Notes: a model not told the origin generated them from the sequence alone. A DNA stretch of 64,000 nt from Silurus meridionalis (GCF_014805685.1 NC_060893.1:12611773-12675772); one strand, 5' to 3'. Shown: positions 26,605-39,287, numbered from the stretch's first letter. Translations and numbers: made by a program.

Positions 26605-26695
26605 GACAAGTGTGTGTTTTTGATTATCAGCTGTAGCGACCCCTAACGGGAGCAGCCGAAACAAGAAGAAGAAGAAGACAAATGTGTGTTTTGAT
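26605..26695 (+). mobile_element. ultra-short retro-insertion with target duplication
   Basis: Only about 52 bp are inserted (26625-26676): CTGTAGCGACCCCTAACGGG, then AGCAGCCGAAAC and a GAA tail. This is the common 3' tail of the LINE and tRNA-Glu SINE families in this window. The flanks GACAAGTGTGTGTTTTTGAT (26605-26624) and GACAAATGTGTGTTTTGAT (26677-26695) are near-identical and read as a target site duplication. Confidence 0.75.
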
Positions 26696-29600
26696 GGATT
26701 TGACATGTCCACATTTAGAACCATGGCTCAATTGTACAATGCCTTGGGTAACTTTTGTGCATAGAAGAAGAAATAGCAAGCAATGTTATATTGAACCAAT
26801 TATGCTGCCCAGAGTATGGAGATATATATATTTATTTTGTTAAGCTATAGTACTCAATCTTTGCTTTACAATGACAGACATGAAGAATCTACATATAATC
26901 ACATGATGTGAATCTAATCAAACGTTGAGGTCTCTAGAGATTCGGACCAATGGTAAAATACCTCAAACAGGCAGCACAGTTAAGCAGGCAGTTTAGTACA
27001 CACTAGATTTACTTCATAAACTGGTGACTCCATATGAATATGAATCAGATCACTTGTTTATTAGCATTCCAAACACAGGTAAGCCAGGTGTACAGGGCCA
27101 GATGCCTCATTAATGATTTTAGCAATATAAAAGCTCCACCGAATAAACCTCTTCTTTCATTCCCATTTCTCCAAAGGAATCACATGACCCCTGGGACACT
27201 CGGCCCTTTCAGACCTGCTTTGGCAATAACAGGCCAAGTTGTGCTGCACAAGCATGTAAGGGTGTTCAGTTACTACCACTGTTGCAGAGAAGTCACTTCA
27301 TATAAAAGAAGAGTTTGGGAGCCTCTATTTTCTTAAATGAAGTTTCAAATTATCTGATAAGTAAAGGTAAAAGGTTAGTGGTCTCATTTAGATAATATGA
27401 TTGATGAGGTGAATGTCAGTCAATAAACATGATTTGATACATGTGTGTAAGTCTTTAAGGCAGTTGCAGATTAGTATATTCCTTAGACATACCCTATGGG
27501 AGCTACTTATTGCACACTTTTCTGGCTACGTTTCAGAATCTTGAACGATGAAATTTAACTAACTATTCGCACTTCCTTGCATTTGCACATATCAGTTAGT
27601 TACTGGAATCATTCATAGTATTGATTGAAGAGGTTACTGGTAAGCAAATGTGATCCTGCCTCATGTTTACCCATGAACAAAGGGAAAAAGTCTATACTTA
27701 GTTGGTTTGAATGTCAGACACATGTCATTTTCACCAAAAGACCCTTTGAGTGGGGCAAATGTCCAAGTGCTTGCTCTATAATTGAGAGACTGCAATATAT
27801 GGCTGGAAGACCATAAAAAGCTTGAAAGTACACAAGCTCTACTCTCTGGGTGGTGAGGAAGGCATTCTTCACTTTTTTGTCAAACAGTGGTTCTAGTCAT
27901 TTACAGACATGTTAGCACATCTATACACAGAGGGAAACTTAGCACTTTTCCTCTGCATGTGGGCAGTTGCTCTATGATGTAGTTTGAGAAGGTGTGAAAG
28001 CATCCTGCATCTCAGAGGACAAGTCATCCCTCACCCTCTATGACTGGTGGCTCAATTAGGGGGGAAAAAACAGCAGAAACCTGGTAACATTTGATGAATA
28101 TTTGGTGAATCATTTCCTGAATCAATTTTTGCATGCAATTAGAGAAGGGATTGGTCATTCCCATAACACCACAGGCAGTCACATGACTTTTTTCTCCCAA
28201 TAAAGAGAGACATTTTGTCACCAAAAGGCAAAGGTCTAATTGCGGGTCTCTGCTAGCCTGTGTCAGATGCCACAAAACAGTCCCGCGTGAACCACTTGTA
28301 CACTTCAATTGCCATTACTAACAGATTCAACTTAAAGCCTTAACTGGACCACAGATACCTCTTCCCCGATTTCCCCCACTTTCAAAAACAATTCAACATA
28401 CACAAAGCAATGATGGAAATCTTTTGAGCTCTGAGCATTCAGATACACCTGCCTCTTCCTACGCATCTGTCAGGGACGATCCACGTACCATTTAGCCCGC
28501 GTGTCACATTTGTACGGAGGAAAGCGGTGAGACAAGCATTTTAGACGAGTGCTGGAGGGAATTGCTTTCTTGGTGTGAAAGTATGGCTCATTTCTCTTCA
28601 CTACTGCCATTAAGCCATCTGTCCTAACAGATAGGGAGTGGAGGAATGGAGGGAGGGGCTCTGACAGAGACGCACGACTCGAACCCTTTTTATGGGCCTG
28701 GTCTCTGACTCCATCTTAAATGAAAATAAATGGAGCTGCAGAGCAAAAAACATCACCTATGGCAGAAATACATCTACAGCTTTTCCTCTCTTGCTCACCG
28801 GCTCACTAACTGTTTACGAGACTGGCTGAATCCATTACAGCTCATTAGTGGTCGGAATCGGTATAATCTCCGCCACAAAAGTGTCTCAAAGGAATATTCT
28901 GGTGATGGAAAACTGTGCAGATATTTCACTTGATATAAACTGCATCGGTTATTTATATCCAGCTTTGTAACAGGGATGATTAGAGTGATTTGTTCTGTCT
29001 TAATCTGATTAGCCTGGGCTGGGCTGCAAAACAAAGTGTCATGAATAATCACTCAACCCTCATTTAACAAGTTTAACAGTTAAATAAAAGATGTGCATTA
29101 TTGTTCCAAAAAAAAAAAAAAAAAAACTAAGTGTACTTTTAGTTTCTCTTACCAGCTGTAATGTTTTATTAGATGTATAGCAGCCCGAATGCCATTTAGA
29201 ACATATCCTGTTTACTCTCATATTAGGGAAACACCCAATTAAACCGTCTCCCTGACCATATACTGCCATGATTTATATTGATCCAGTACCATTAGCTGAA
29301 ATTCGCTGCACAGAACCGCTACAGTCCATTACAAACATGGCACCTGGAAGGATTAAGCCATTCCATGCTTTAAAGAGGAATTTAGAAAAGTTATTTTTTT
29401 AAGTACATTTTTAGAATATCACAACATTTATGAGACTGTTAAAATATCTAGAGGACACATCTGGAGAATAGATGCTGGTTCTCCTGGTTACTAAAACAAT
29501 GCTAGGGTAAAGTATGCTTGACAGCATGGCCAATCACTTGGCATCACCAGAATTCAGACATGCAGTATAATCTCCAGACAAAAGCTTTTCTACTACATCA

Positions 29601-30256
29601 TTCAGGAACTGGTAGTCCCATTTAGAAACGAGCAAACTGGCAATTTTAAACCAGACCAGTCTTGTGTTGATGAGTCAGTTAGATATGTTGATACTTCACA
29701 TTCAAATCTGGTTCAATAATCAATACCATCAACTAATTAGTGAGGGTAGATTACAGCTTTTTAATTTAACTGTGTGTGAAAGTAACAATGAACAACGAGG
29801 GGAAAGTCGATGGGCAGATTGATGATGATCTTGATGTGCATCAGACTTGCACCGCCAGCAGGACTGGTATTAAAACTATTAAGAGCAGCTTTAGATCAGA
29901 TTTTTTTTCCTCACAACACCCACTCTGGGAAAAGCAGACAGGATTAGAATTTTTTTGCTTCAGGCAATGAGGTGTGCTTTGCGTTCCCTAGTTTGCCTCC
30001 AAGAGGAGATTACAGGGTTCTGAGGAATGAGACGCTGACACGGTGATGCTGGTGGCACTCATCCTGTCACAGTTTGATGGTTTCACTAGTAGTAACTGCA
30101 CAAATTGTCTATCACATTAATCAGTCATGTAGGTTGCAGTTCCCATTAGTGTGACTGTGAATCACTTCCTAACCTCACAAATACTCGTGATAGCTGAAGA
30201 AATCACCACCACAGCCAAACTCGAGTGGAAAGTGGAGATTATTGTAACTGCAAAAG
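26696..30256. other. long mostly unique intronic stretch
   Basis: No gene was recognised. An A18 run is at 29108-29125. 28450-28920 has mixed composition and no repeat I recognise and could be compared across fish. Confidence 0.35.
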
Positions 30257-30330
30257 CCACAGAATATGAAATGGGATGTTCAAAATGTACGTATGGGTGT
30301 GACTGTCAGGTGTCCACAAGCTTTACTCCA
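30257..30330 (+). mobile_element. Tc1-like remnant, end fragment
   Basis: GAAATGGGATGTTCAAAATG and GTCAGGTGTCCACAAGCTTT match the last 60-70 bp of the remnant family at 14190-14566. No other part is visible. Confidence 0.5.
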
Positions 30331-30988
30331 AGCGTATCAAGGACCTACAATCACCAAATGTGAACATTGTAAACCAAATCACATGTTGATTCCTATAAGA
30401 CAACCTACATTTTCTACAGATCTGATCTGCCTGAGTAACTCGGCTCACTTGCAGCATGTGGAGCAGAAGAGCAATTTCAGATTTTTTCTTTTTTTTTTTT
30501 TCTTTTAAATGAACAAACATGGTACAACACCACAAAGCGAGTGGGTGCTGACAGTTGTAGCAGCAGGAGGCCCAATTTTCTGGCACACTACCCTACCCAC
30601 TCTCTTACACTATATCTGTAGTATTAGCACACTTTGCTAAAGACAAATGATAAATAAGACAGGAGAGAAAAACAGAAAGAAGTTCAATAGCTCCAATAAC
30701 TTTCTATAAAAAGGATTTGAAGGGCAACAGAGATGGATGAACAATCCTGATCCTCCCACACACACTGCTGCTCGGTGCTGCTGGGAAAACAGTTTCGTCC
30801 AAATCCCAAGCTCAACCCCACAAACACCACTATAAGTAAATGGGGAAGACGACTGCTGTGCCTCGTAGAAAAGCCCACTATGTTTCACTTCCAGCCAAGG
30901 CACGCTGATCCCAGTCTCAGATTTATTCACGTCATTCCTATGAGGAAGCTAGAGGCCTGTGCTTTCTCTCAAAGCTTTTCATGTGCCT

Positions 30989-30990
<2 letters not shown>
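30331..30990. other. intronic sequence with a T-rich run
   Basis: A T-run lies at 30481-30506. Nothing else was recognised. Confidence 0.45.

Positions 30991-31062
<72 letters not shown>
30991..31062. repeat. (CA)n microsatellite
   Basis: About 36 perfect units, one of the longest pure CA arrays in the window. Confidence 0.97.
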
Positions 31063-31063
<1 letters not shown>

Positions 31064-31832
31064 CTGGACACATATCAGCATGCAAAGCCTGAGGGCACAG
31101 TGATTTCTGAGAAAAGATGAAATACATAAAATGTCCTTTTAGAATGTCAAAACAACAATAAGAGACTTCAAAAGTCGGCGCTGCCAAAACAGGGCTCATC
31201 GTTTCTCACACGGGGGAATTTCACAGAACTTAAAATTGACAGCGGAGTCAATACAGTGTTTATGTTCAGGGTCACTGATATGGGAATTTTTTAACTGCTG
31301 AGACACTGTGAGGAGGATCTCAATTCTGGGACGTAGTCTCTGTGGATCTCACACACAAATCTCAACCGTTGTGAGCACTTAATGATTTAGTCTAGGAAAT
31401 TTTGGTGAAAACCAAAAACTGAATAAATATGGCCCCTTTGTGTTCCCGGGGAAGTCATGATGTTACAAGAGACCCCAGCAAGAGACTGGTTTGGTGTTTT
31501 TTTTTATTGTGTACAGAACCTGAGGCAATAGAAAGACCATAGTATTTCCTCTAACATTTTATTTATTTAAATATCACACACACACATACGGATTTTTTAA
31601 AAATATATTATATAATATATATTTATTATATCTCATATATGCAGCATTTAGTGCAATTATGTGTTTCATTGTGCAGCTGGGAAGACAGAAATCACATGTA
31701 GACCAAAGTCTGAGAAAGGTCTTGTTCTAGTTGCATATGAGTCCTAGGATGGTTTGATTGCAGTTAGAAAGCAATTCAACCCTGAATTAACTCAACTCGT
31801 GCAATTCAGACAGTATTTCTTTATGATATATA
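31063..31832. other. intronic sequence, nothing recognised
   Basis: An AT-rich segment at 31590-31640 is the only notable feature. Confidence 0.45.
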
Positions 31833-32035
31833 CAGTGAGGAAAATAAGTATTTGAACACCCTGCTATTTTGCAAGTTCTCCCATTTAGAAATCATGGAGG
31901 GGTCTGAAATTGTCATTGTAGGTGCATGTCCACTGTGAGACATAATCTAAAAAAAAAAAAATCCAGAAATCACATTATATGATTTTTAAACTATTTATTT
32001 GTATGATACAGCTGCAAATAAGTATTTGAACACCT
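31833..32035 (+). repeat. left terminal inverted repeat of the Tc1 at 31.8 kb
   Basis: It pairs with 33232-33442 over almost the whole length. Small indels in A-runs (31950-31962) and point changes separate the two arms. Outer and inner copies of the transposase-binding-type direct repeat are visible. Confidence 0.88.
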
Positions 32036-32199
32036 GTCTATCAGCTAGAATTCTGACCCTCAAAGACCTGTTAGTCTGCCTTTAAAATGTCCACCTCCAC
32101 TACATTTATTATCCTAAATTAGATGCACCTGTTTGAGGTCGTTAGCTGCATAAAGACACCTGTCCACCCCATACAATCTGTAAGAATCCAACTACTAAC

Positions 32200-33219
32200 A
32201 TGGCCAAGACCAAAGAGCTGTCCAAAGACACTAGAGACAAAATTGTACACCTTCACAAGGCTGGAAAGGGCTACGGGAAATTGCCAAGCAGCTTGGTGAA
32301 AAAAGGTCCACTGTTGGAGCAATCTTTAGAAAATGGAAGAAGCTAAACATGACTGTCAATCTCCCTCGGACTGGGGCTCCATGCAAGATCTCACCTTGTG
32401 GGGTCTCAATGATCCTAAGGAAGGTGAGAAATCAGCCCAGAACTACACGGGAGGAGCTGGTCAATGACCTGAAAAGAGCTGGGACCACCGTTTCCAAGGT
32501 TACTGTTGGTAATACACTAAGACGTCATGGTTTGAAATCATGCATGGCTCAGAAGGTTCCCCTGCTTAAATCAGCACATGTCCAGGCACGTCTTAAGTTT
32601 GCCAATGACCATTTGGATGATCCAGAGGAGTCATGGGAGAAAGTCATGTGGTCAGACGAGACCAATATAGAACTTTTGGGTCATAATTCCACTAAAAGTG
32701 TTTGGAGGAAGAAGAATGATGAGTACCATCCCAAGAACACCATCCCTACTGTGAAGCATGGGGGTGGTAGCATCATGCTTTGGGGGTGTTTTTCTGCACA
32801 TGGGACAGGGCGACTGCACTGTATTAAGGAGTGGATGACCGGGGCCATGTATTGCGAGATTTTGGGGAACAACCTCCTTCCCTCAGTTAGAGCATTGAAG
32901 ATGGGTCGAGGCTGGGTCTTCCAACATGACAATGACCAAGCACACAGCCAGGATAACCAAGGAGTGGCTCTGTAAGAAGCATATCAAGGTTCTGGCATGG
33001 CCTAGCCAGTCTCCAGACCTAAACCCAATAGAGAATCTTTGGAGGGAGCTCAAACTCCGTGTTTCTCAGCGACAGGCCAGAAACCTGACTGATTTAGAGA
33101 AGATCTGTGTGAAGGAGTGGGCCAAAATCCCTCCTGCAGTGTGTGCAAACCTGGTGAAAAACTACAGGAAACGTTTGACCTCTGTAATTGCAAACAAAGG
33201 CTACTGTACCAAATATTAA
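32200..33219 (+). pseudogene. Tc1 transposase pseudogene, DD34E type, two frameshifts
   Basis: The frame opens at ATG 32200 ([16 protein letters not shown]), a paired-like helix-turn-helix start. A one-base loss near 32280 shifts the frame, which then runs open through 32925. It includes [20 protein letters not shown], the catalytic MWSDET, the Gly-rich [11 protein letters not shown] and the second Asp in VFQHDND. A two-base loss just after that Asp shifts it again, and the last part holds [10 protein letters not shown] with the catalytic Glu and ends KGYCTKY at 33219. With the frameshift bridged, 34 residues separate the second Asp from the Glu. The protein would be about 340 residues, normal for Tc1. 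The two small deletions and few other changes suggest moderate age. It cannot make active transposase as it stands. Confidence 0.9.
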
Positions 33220-33231
33220 CATTGACTTTCT

Positions 33232-33442
33232 CAGGTGTTCAAATACTTATTTGCAGCTGTATCATACAAATAAATAGTTTAAAAAAATCATACATTGTGA
33301 TTTCAGTTTTTTTTTTTTTTTTATTGATTATGTCTCTCACAGTGGACATGCACCTACGATGACAATTTCAGACCCCTCCATGATTTCTAAGTGGGAGAAC
33401 TTGCAAAATAGCAGGGTGTTCAAATACTTATTTTCCTCACTG
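33232..33442 (-). repeat. right terminal inverted repeat of the Tc1 at 31.8 kb
   Basis: It starts CAGGTGTTCAAATACTTATT only 12 bp after the transposase stop and ends ATTTTCCTCACTG next to TA. Confidence 0.88.
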
Positions 33443-33444
33443 TA

Positions 33445-36400
33445 AATATATAAAAAAAAAAATTATTTTTACTTTAATCATGTGCTATGTGAAATTGGTG
33501 CCAAACCAAGCAGGAAATAAATAAGAAAAAGGGCCCCCCCCCATATTTTTGCTCTGGATCAGTCAATCAGACGAGATATAAAAGTCCCCTGAAACTCACT
33601 ATTTAAACAGTACAGGAGTCACATCAAACAGCAAGAAAGAGCAACATCTACACCCTGATGAAAGCCTTTTCAGTAGATGGTGTCTGAACTGTCTGGTCAT
33701 TCTTGAGTTTAAGGCAGTTAGTGATGTTCTACTGTGTTCTGGTTCGATTTCAGGCTCATCTGCCAACCTTAAAAGCTTGCCATTTTAAGCTTACCTCACA
33801 GTGAAGTTTGGTCAATACAAATTCAATAGGCATACATTTTCTACTTTCAGATCTCCACCCTAATTGCTTCAGCTTGCCCTTGACTCTATGGATTAATGCA
33901 ACACATCAATGACACATTAATATACATTACAAGAGTTCAGGCTCTGCTGGGATTGAATGGGGAGAGCCGGACGAAGATTTTATCGCTTCTTGTCATCTTT
34001 CATTGGTGTACTCATTTATTTTTCCTCTGCAGATATCACTCTTTATAGAACTTAACCTGAGACCTTTAAGAAAAGGAGCTTGGTGTTGTAGCGCAGTTAT
34101 AGACAACTATAAAAGATACCTTGAGCACGCATAACCTCATCATTAATTTAGACACAGCAAGGCTTTTTATGAAATATAAGCAATAAGCGATCTACTAAAT
34201 CCCAATTTAATCAAAATAAGAGGCCACACATTTTCTTACCACCTGCACTTGGAGTTTATTAACCTGGATATGTATAAATTCAAATATAGCTTCATCTATT
34301 CCATTGCTGGAAATTTGGAAATGTTAGTCGAGCGAGTTATGCTGCTGACTGGGAAATTTTACATTCTGGGTATTGACTTTGTTTAACTCACCATGCAGGT
34401 CCAATGCTGAGGGGAAAACTAACACCAACTTATTATTACCAAACGTTTGCAGCAAGGGTCAATTCGATCTCTCGAAATTTGCAAGTCTGAACACTGAGTG
34501 TGCACATTTTACACAACACAGCACACCAGCTTCAACCTCAGACAATACAATGTGCAGAGGTTTACTTTCTCACTAAAAATAATATGCGCTCAACATTTTA
34601 TATCGGAGCGCCTCATACCGCTGTATGGCTTTTAAAATGTGATGTTTTGGGGATTATAATTGGGGAAATTGGGCATTGTACTCTTTCAATTGAAAGGCCA
34701 ATAAGAGTTCGGAGCAAACATCAATTGCAAAATGACTATAGGCACAATTTCAAATTGAAGGGTGGAACTGCAAACACTGGCATCCTTTAAAAGCTATTAG
34801 ACAAGTTCAGTGTCTTTGAACAGGCATCAAACATCAAAACGATTACCTTAATGACAGAAATGTATTTTAAACAAATATAAATACCCCACTGCTTTTTATC
34901 ACTCGTAAATATGACTGTATCCTAGAGGCAAATGTAACTCTTAACCTATTCCACATATTATTCCTTAGGAATTCACTCAGCAAAGCATTTTCTTTTGAGT
35001 GTGCGAGATCTGTCAATACATGTTACTTTCATCTGGTGTTCAAATGGAAATGAGATGCCAAAGAAATAGTCTCAATGTAGATAACAACGCCTCTTTGAGG
35101 TAAATGGCTCAGAGGATATAAATGGGAATATGTGACGAAGAGTGTGACGGTGCTAACCCGGATGAATTTCAGTTCTGTCAAGACAATGGGTTTGGATATC
35201 ACTGTCCAGCCATGCTGATCGGACCCAATCAGTCGCCACTCATTCAATTCCAGACATCAGTGAAACTCTAACCCAAGATGGCTGACCTTCTACAATCATA
35301 GCCTACTTTTCTCTCAGTCAATAAATGCACTGTAAATTTGTAATGAGATACATTACTGTGGTGGAAAATTACACTTACTCAATAAACATTTAAAAAAGAG
35401 ACCTTTTCGTATGGATGGTTTCGAGTTGTATCTTATGTATTTTGATTACGATGATATATCTGAATGGAATTTCATTTCAAATTTTCTAGCTGCCTTCGAT
35501 ATACAATTACATCATGGGAAATTTAGCTTGATTCGAGTCCTACGTTGCAAAGCAACGAATGAACTGATAAATAACAACATGATCACAAATATTTTCCATG
35601 TCATTAAAAGGGTACAGTTAGGTCAGGTGGTCTCATTTGGCAAACATAACTATGACATAATTCCTAATATAGCTACTAAATGATCTCAGGATTAACTGAC
35701 AGAAGTGTGGAATGACCTTGAAGAGAATTACGGTTTTAGATATGTTATGCTATAAGGATCTAGCCGAGTGAGCTATAGATGATTTACATACGATAAACCA
35801 GTAGTAGTAAATGCCCTGATGTACAGAGCATACTAAACAGACCAGGCAAGTAAACGGACTATTAACAAATACTGATGAAAATATACGTTGTTTGCTTCCT
35901 ATCCAGATCTAACACAAGGGCTCTTTCTGAAAAGACCTCGTGTTTACATGCACACTAATAACCTGATATCTATAGTCATCAGATTATTTGGGTGATCGTG
36001 TAAACAGAACTCTACACTCTCCTCTCTTAAACCTGAGCTAAAATGACCATAAATCTGATAGTTCCAGTCAGTGTATCTAAACAGTTAATCTGATATCTTC
36101 TTTTTTCAAACTCAATGCTGTCTCTGGATGAATAATAAAAGGCGACAACCTGAAGGGCAGCATTATGTGCAATTTGTAAACACAAGTATTTACCCTTCAA
36201 AAATTCATGACAATGGCTGACTTGTGATCCTCAAATCACCTTAAAAACTACCTGGTCAATAAGTATGGAATAAAACATGATGGTCATGCTGTTACAGGAA
36301 AGTAATACAACGATGGGGAGACATGAACTAGCGAGACGTGACGCGAGTTATATTCCTTTAATGGAAAGCCCTCTTGCGAGCACACATTTATGCATTTATA

Positions 36401-36688
36401 GTTACATTTACAATTTTGGAAGGCCTGCAATAAAGTTTGCTCCTGTTAGTTCCTTACATTACAGCGGCTTTTTCTATCTTTACTGCTTAAGCACGGACAA
36501 TGGAGACACAAAACATACGGTCATATAAGCATTTACATACGCTTTTTCATATGTCCATGCACCACTTTGTATTATAACAGAGACTCAAGCACATTAATAT
36601 ACAGTATATTTAAAAAGACTGTAGCTGGAACTACATTCACTCTGTTTTTGTTAGAGGAAATTATACATTTCTAACCAGACCTAATCAA
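33445..36688. other. intronic sequence; possible repeat at 35940-36105
   Basis: No exon was recognised. 35940-36105 contains GTTTACATGCACACTAATAA and GATCGTGTAAACAGAAC, phrases I associate with a common fish repeat, but I could not define ends. Confidence 0.3.
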
Positions 36689-37181
36689 CACTATATGGGG
36701 AAAATGTTTGTGGACACCTGATCATAAGTTTTCCATATGCTTTTTGAACGTGCTACTTTGCATCTAGACTCAGTTTGCTGTTCAGGGAAGATGTTCCACT
36801 AGATTTTGGAGTGGGCTTGTAGAGATTTGTGCCACAAAGGTGTTAGTACAGTCAGGTACAGATAAAAGATAAGGAGGCCTGGCATGCAGTTAGTGTTCCA
36901 ATTCATCCCAAAGGTGGTCAAAAGGGTTGAGGTCAGAGTTCTATAGCGGGAAACTCAATATCTTCCACTCCAACCCATGTAAACTATATCTTCAAAAGAG
37001 CTTGCTTTGCGCAGAGAGGCATAATCATGCAGGAAATGTTTTTTTTTGTCTCCTAGTTCAATTGACGGGAACGTTCAATGTTACCGCATCCAAAGGCATC
37101 CACAATTGTGTGCTTTTAACTTTGGGGTAACATTCTGGGGAAGAACCACATATGACTGGAAGAGTCAGGCGTCCCAATATA
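36689..37181 (-). mobile_element. Tc1-like remnant, copy 3
   Basis: The left end is CACTATATGGGGAAAATGTT. The body matches the copies at 11130 and 49892 (GAAGATGTTCCACTAGATTT; CAAAAGGGTTGAGGTCAGAG; TTTGGGGTAACATTCTGGGG). The right end stops at GTCCCAATAT exactly where the pogo-like MITE begins, and the usual CTTTTGTCC terminus is missing. Confidence 0.7.
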
Positions 37182-37404
37182 CAGCGGAACCTCGATACTC
37201 GCGACCTTGACCCTCGCCACTTCGATAGTTCGCGACTTTTTATTTGGAACCGGACTGAGACTAACTCGCGGAAAAATCTGATAGTCGCGAGTGGCTCGAA
37301 AGTTCGGAGTACGTTTCAAAGCAGAGTTTGTACTAATAAATTACACAAAAGTGTTTTAAAAAACTATTTTATCATAGACCCCCGTAAGTATCGAGGTCAC
37401 AATG
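37182..37404. mobile_element. pogo/Tigger-like MITE
   Basis: The 223-bp element is flanked by TA (37180-37181 and 37405-37406). It begins CAGCGGAACCTCGATACTCG and ends AGTATCGAGGTCACAATG; the arms share the core ACCTCGATACT. The interior has repeated CGCGA words, as in pogo/Tigger ends. There is no reading frame. Confidence 0.6.
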
Positions 37405-38640
37405 TATATCACTGACTTAAATCGCTGGTAAATATCCGATTGTCATTTAATTCACGTGGCCATCTTTCTGGCTGCATGTAAGAATATTGAACAAACCGTT
37501 ATATCAGAAATATAACTAGAACTTCTGTGCTGCAGATACAGAGTATTTCTGGATATTTAGATGACGGCGTAGTATCTCTGTGTAAAACACATGCAGCTCT
37601 GCATATACTGTCTTTTTAGTGTCTGGAAGTGGATTCAATTCCAGTTCAATTGAGGGCCAAATGTTTTAAGGACACGTGGATTGCTGTCACTCAGCCTGAA
37701 TCACACATCTGTTGCTAACTCCCAGCAAAGAAAATACGCCGACTATAAAAACAAAACGGAAGACAACTGTTTGCTTGAAATACATAAAAGAAACTGCTGA
37801 AGGCTTGACGTGAAGGCATGAATAAATTGTCCACCACCCCAAAGGGCTTCTTTTGTTTATCCTTAAATGTTTCATGTAAGCGTTACACCCGAGGGGAACC
37901 ATTCACCAAGTGTTCCATGCAGAACCTCTTTAAAAAAAAAGCTGGGAATGTTAATCATCCAAAAGAAGCAGTGACAAATCCATTTTCATCTTTAGTGTAG
38001 GTCTACATTTCTTACCTACTCCGGTACTATTCACAGTAAGGAGGCGTTCTGTCACTGGGAAATAATCAAAGAAGGACTGGTGTAATGTGGCACAACGTCA
38101 AACTGTTACTACGCTTCTTTTACAGAAATCTAGACCATATCATCAACACCATGAATGCTCTTTTATTTTAAATAACGATTTATTTCATTTAATTTATTTG
38201 AATTTGAACAACTACTACACAAGTCACTATTAATATTTCAATTAAATACTACAGAAACAACCGCGCTTTAATATACACCTGTGATTTGTCCTGCAGTCGG
38301 AACTACTTTCTGAGCAGCTACTCTAGAAAAATGAATAAACCCTTTCTACCAATCACAATCCAGCAACACTATGATGCGTATTAAAGCTTTCTACTCTGTT
38401 TATGTTTACATTTGTAAAAATAATAATAATAAACTATTTAAATTTGTTGTATATATGTCTTTACTAACTTGAAACATATTTCTACATGGGCATTTAACAT
38501 AAACACATGGGCATGTGCCCTTTAAACAAAAACCGCGCTCAGGTTCAAAACAACGAGTCGTAAAAACAAGTAAAAAAAACTTTTTTTTGGTTATTTGTTG
38601 GTTTGTTGTTGTTGTTTTTTTTTACTTAACAGTCCTAAAC
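37405..38640. other. intronic sequence 5' part of intron 1
   Basis: It is AT-rich. No exon was seen. A T-rich run at 38581-38620 precedes the rise in CpG content. Confidence 0.45.
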
Positions 38641-38938
38641 CGTGTCAGCGACCTACAGAGGGATCCAACCCGTATCACGTCCACGCCGCTTCATCACTGA
38701 TACCACCGCGCACTCCAAACTCCTGAAATAGTCCCTGCGCTTCGGGTGGTGGGGTTTTAACGCGACACGGTTCGGAAGTCAGTAACCTTAAAACGCAACA
38801 CATGTGCAACAACAGTGCAGCTGCCGAGATTCTGGAGACGTTTTCAGTCATTAGGTCACAGTTCCAGCGCGACAGTGCACAAGTTCCAGTGCGTGTAAAA
38901 GCCCGTGTGGCCTGCGCCGCGGAAACACTGTGACTTAC

Positions 38939-38990
38939 CGACCGAGCTGGTGCCCGTTCCCGACCCGAGCAGGAGGTACCAGACCCACAT
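38939..38990 (-). CDS. ldlrad3: LDLRAD3 exon 1 coding part: signal peptide
   Basis: On the minus strand, ATG at 38990-38988 opens MWVWYLLLGSGTGTSSV, a short hydrophobic signal peptide. It ends with one extra base before the donor GTAAGTCA (38938-38931). Joining that G to the AG of exon 2 gives Glu and the mature start ESQLLPG. Human LDLRAD3 also begins MW and has a short leader, so length and position agree while the leader sequence differs, as leaders usually do. The start is supported by an A at -3 and an in-frame stop upstream (39056-39054) with no ATG between. The cleavage site is probably just before the Glu. Confidence 0.88.
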
Positions 38991-39120
38991 CCTACTTTCT
39001 GTGCTGGCCGGCCCTTGCTTCACCCGCGAAGGGCCAAACACTCCGGGGTGATCTTATTCTTAATTTCCAACTGAGTCGCGAGTGGTGCAGTTGCTCCGTT
39101 TTTTCCCCCCGAAGGGTAAG
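38991..39120 (-). other. ldlrad3: probable LDLRAD3 5' untranslated region
   Basis: It is GC- and CpG-rich sequence directly upstream of the start codon, with an in-frame stop at 39056-39054. The upstream limit is a guess; no splice acceptor was recognised here. Confidence 0.45.
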
Positions 39121-39286
39121 TTTAGTTGCGCGGGCAGGAAGCTGCTCTCTCTATGGGCCAGTCGCGCGAGCAGGGCCGGAGACAGGGGGGGCGGAGTGGA
39201 ACCCAGAGTGGGAGGAGCTTAGGGAGTGGGACTGGGTGGGCAGATCAGATTCCCATCATAGAGTTCAAAAGCATCAAACAAACACA

Positions 39287-39287
39287 A

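Larger units (their letters stand above)
31833..33442 (+). mobile_element. full-length Tc1-like transposon (IR/DR type), inactive
   Basis: The 1610-bp element is flanked by TA on both sides (31831-31832 and 33443-33444). It has terminal inverted repeats of about 205 bp (31833-32035 and 33232-33442) beginning CAGTGAGGAAAATAAGTATT. Each terminal repeat carries the core AAATAAGTATTTGAACACC twice, at its outer end (for example from 31840) and its inner end (from 32016). This is the IR/DR layout known from Sleeping Beauty-type elements. The single gene between them is broken by two frameshifts, described separately. It sits in LDLRAD3 intron 1 on the opposite strand to the gene. Confidence 0.93.
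38641..39270 (-). promoter_or_regulatory. ldlrad3: CpG-rich promoter region of LDLRAD3
   Basis: CpG dinucleotides are conspicuously dense here compared with the rest of the window, on both sides of exon 1. A GC box GGGGGGCGGAG lies at 39185-39195. I see no convincing TATA box at a sensible distance. The layout fits a TATA-less CpG-island promoter firing leftwards. The transcription start cannot be placed from sequence alone. Confidence 0.65.

Noticed and set aside
32681..32932. Minus-strand frame within the Tc1 transposase
   Set aside because: Shadow of the plus-strand transposase; same for 57186-57410.
38856..39041. Longer N terminus for LDLRAD3 exon 1 from an upstream start
   Set aside because: The upstream codon at 39041 is GTG, not ATG, and an in-frame TAA lies at 39056-39054. 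The reading past 38939 also ignores a strong donor site.
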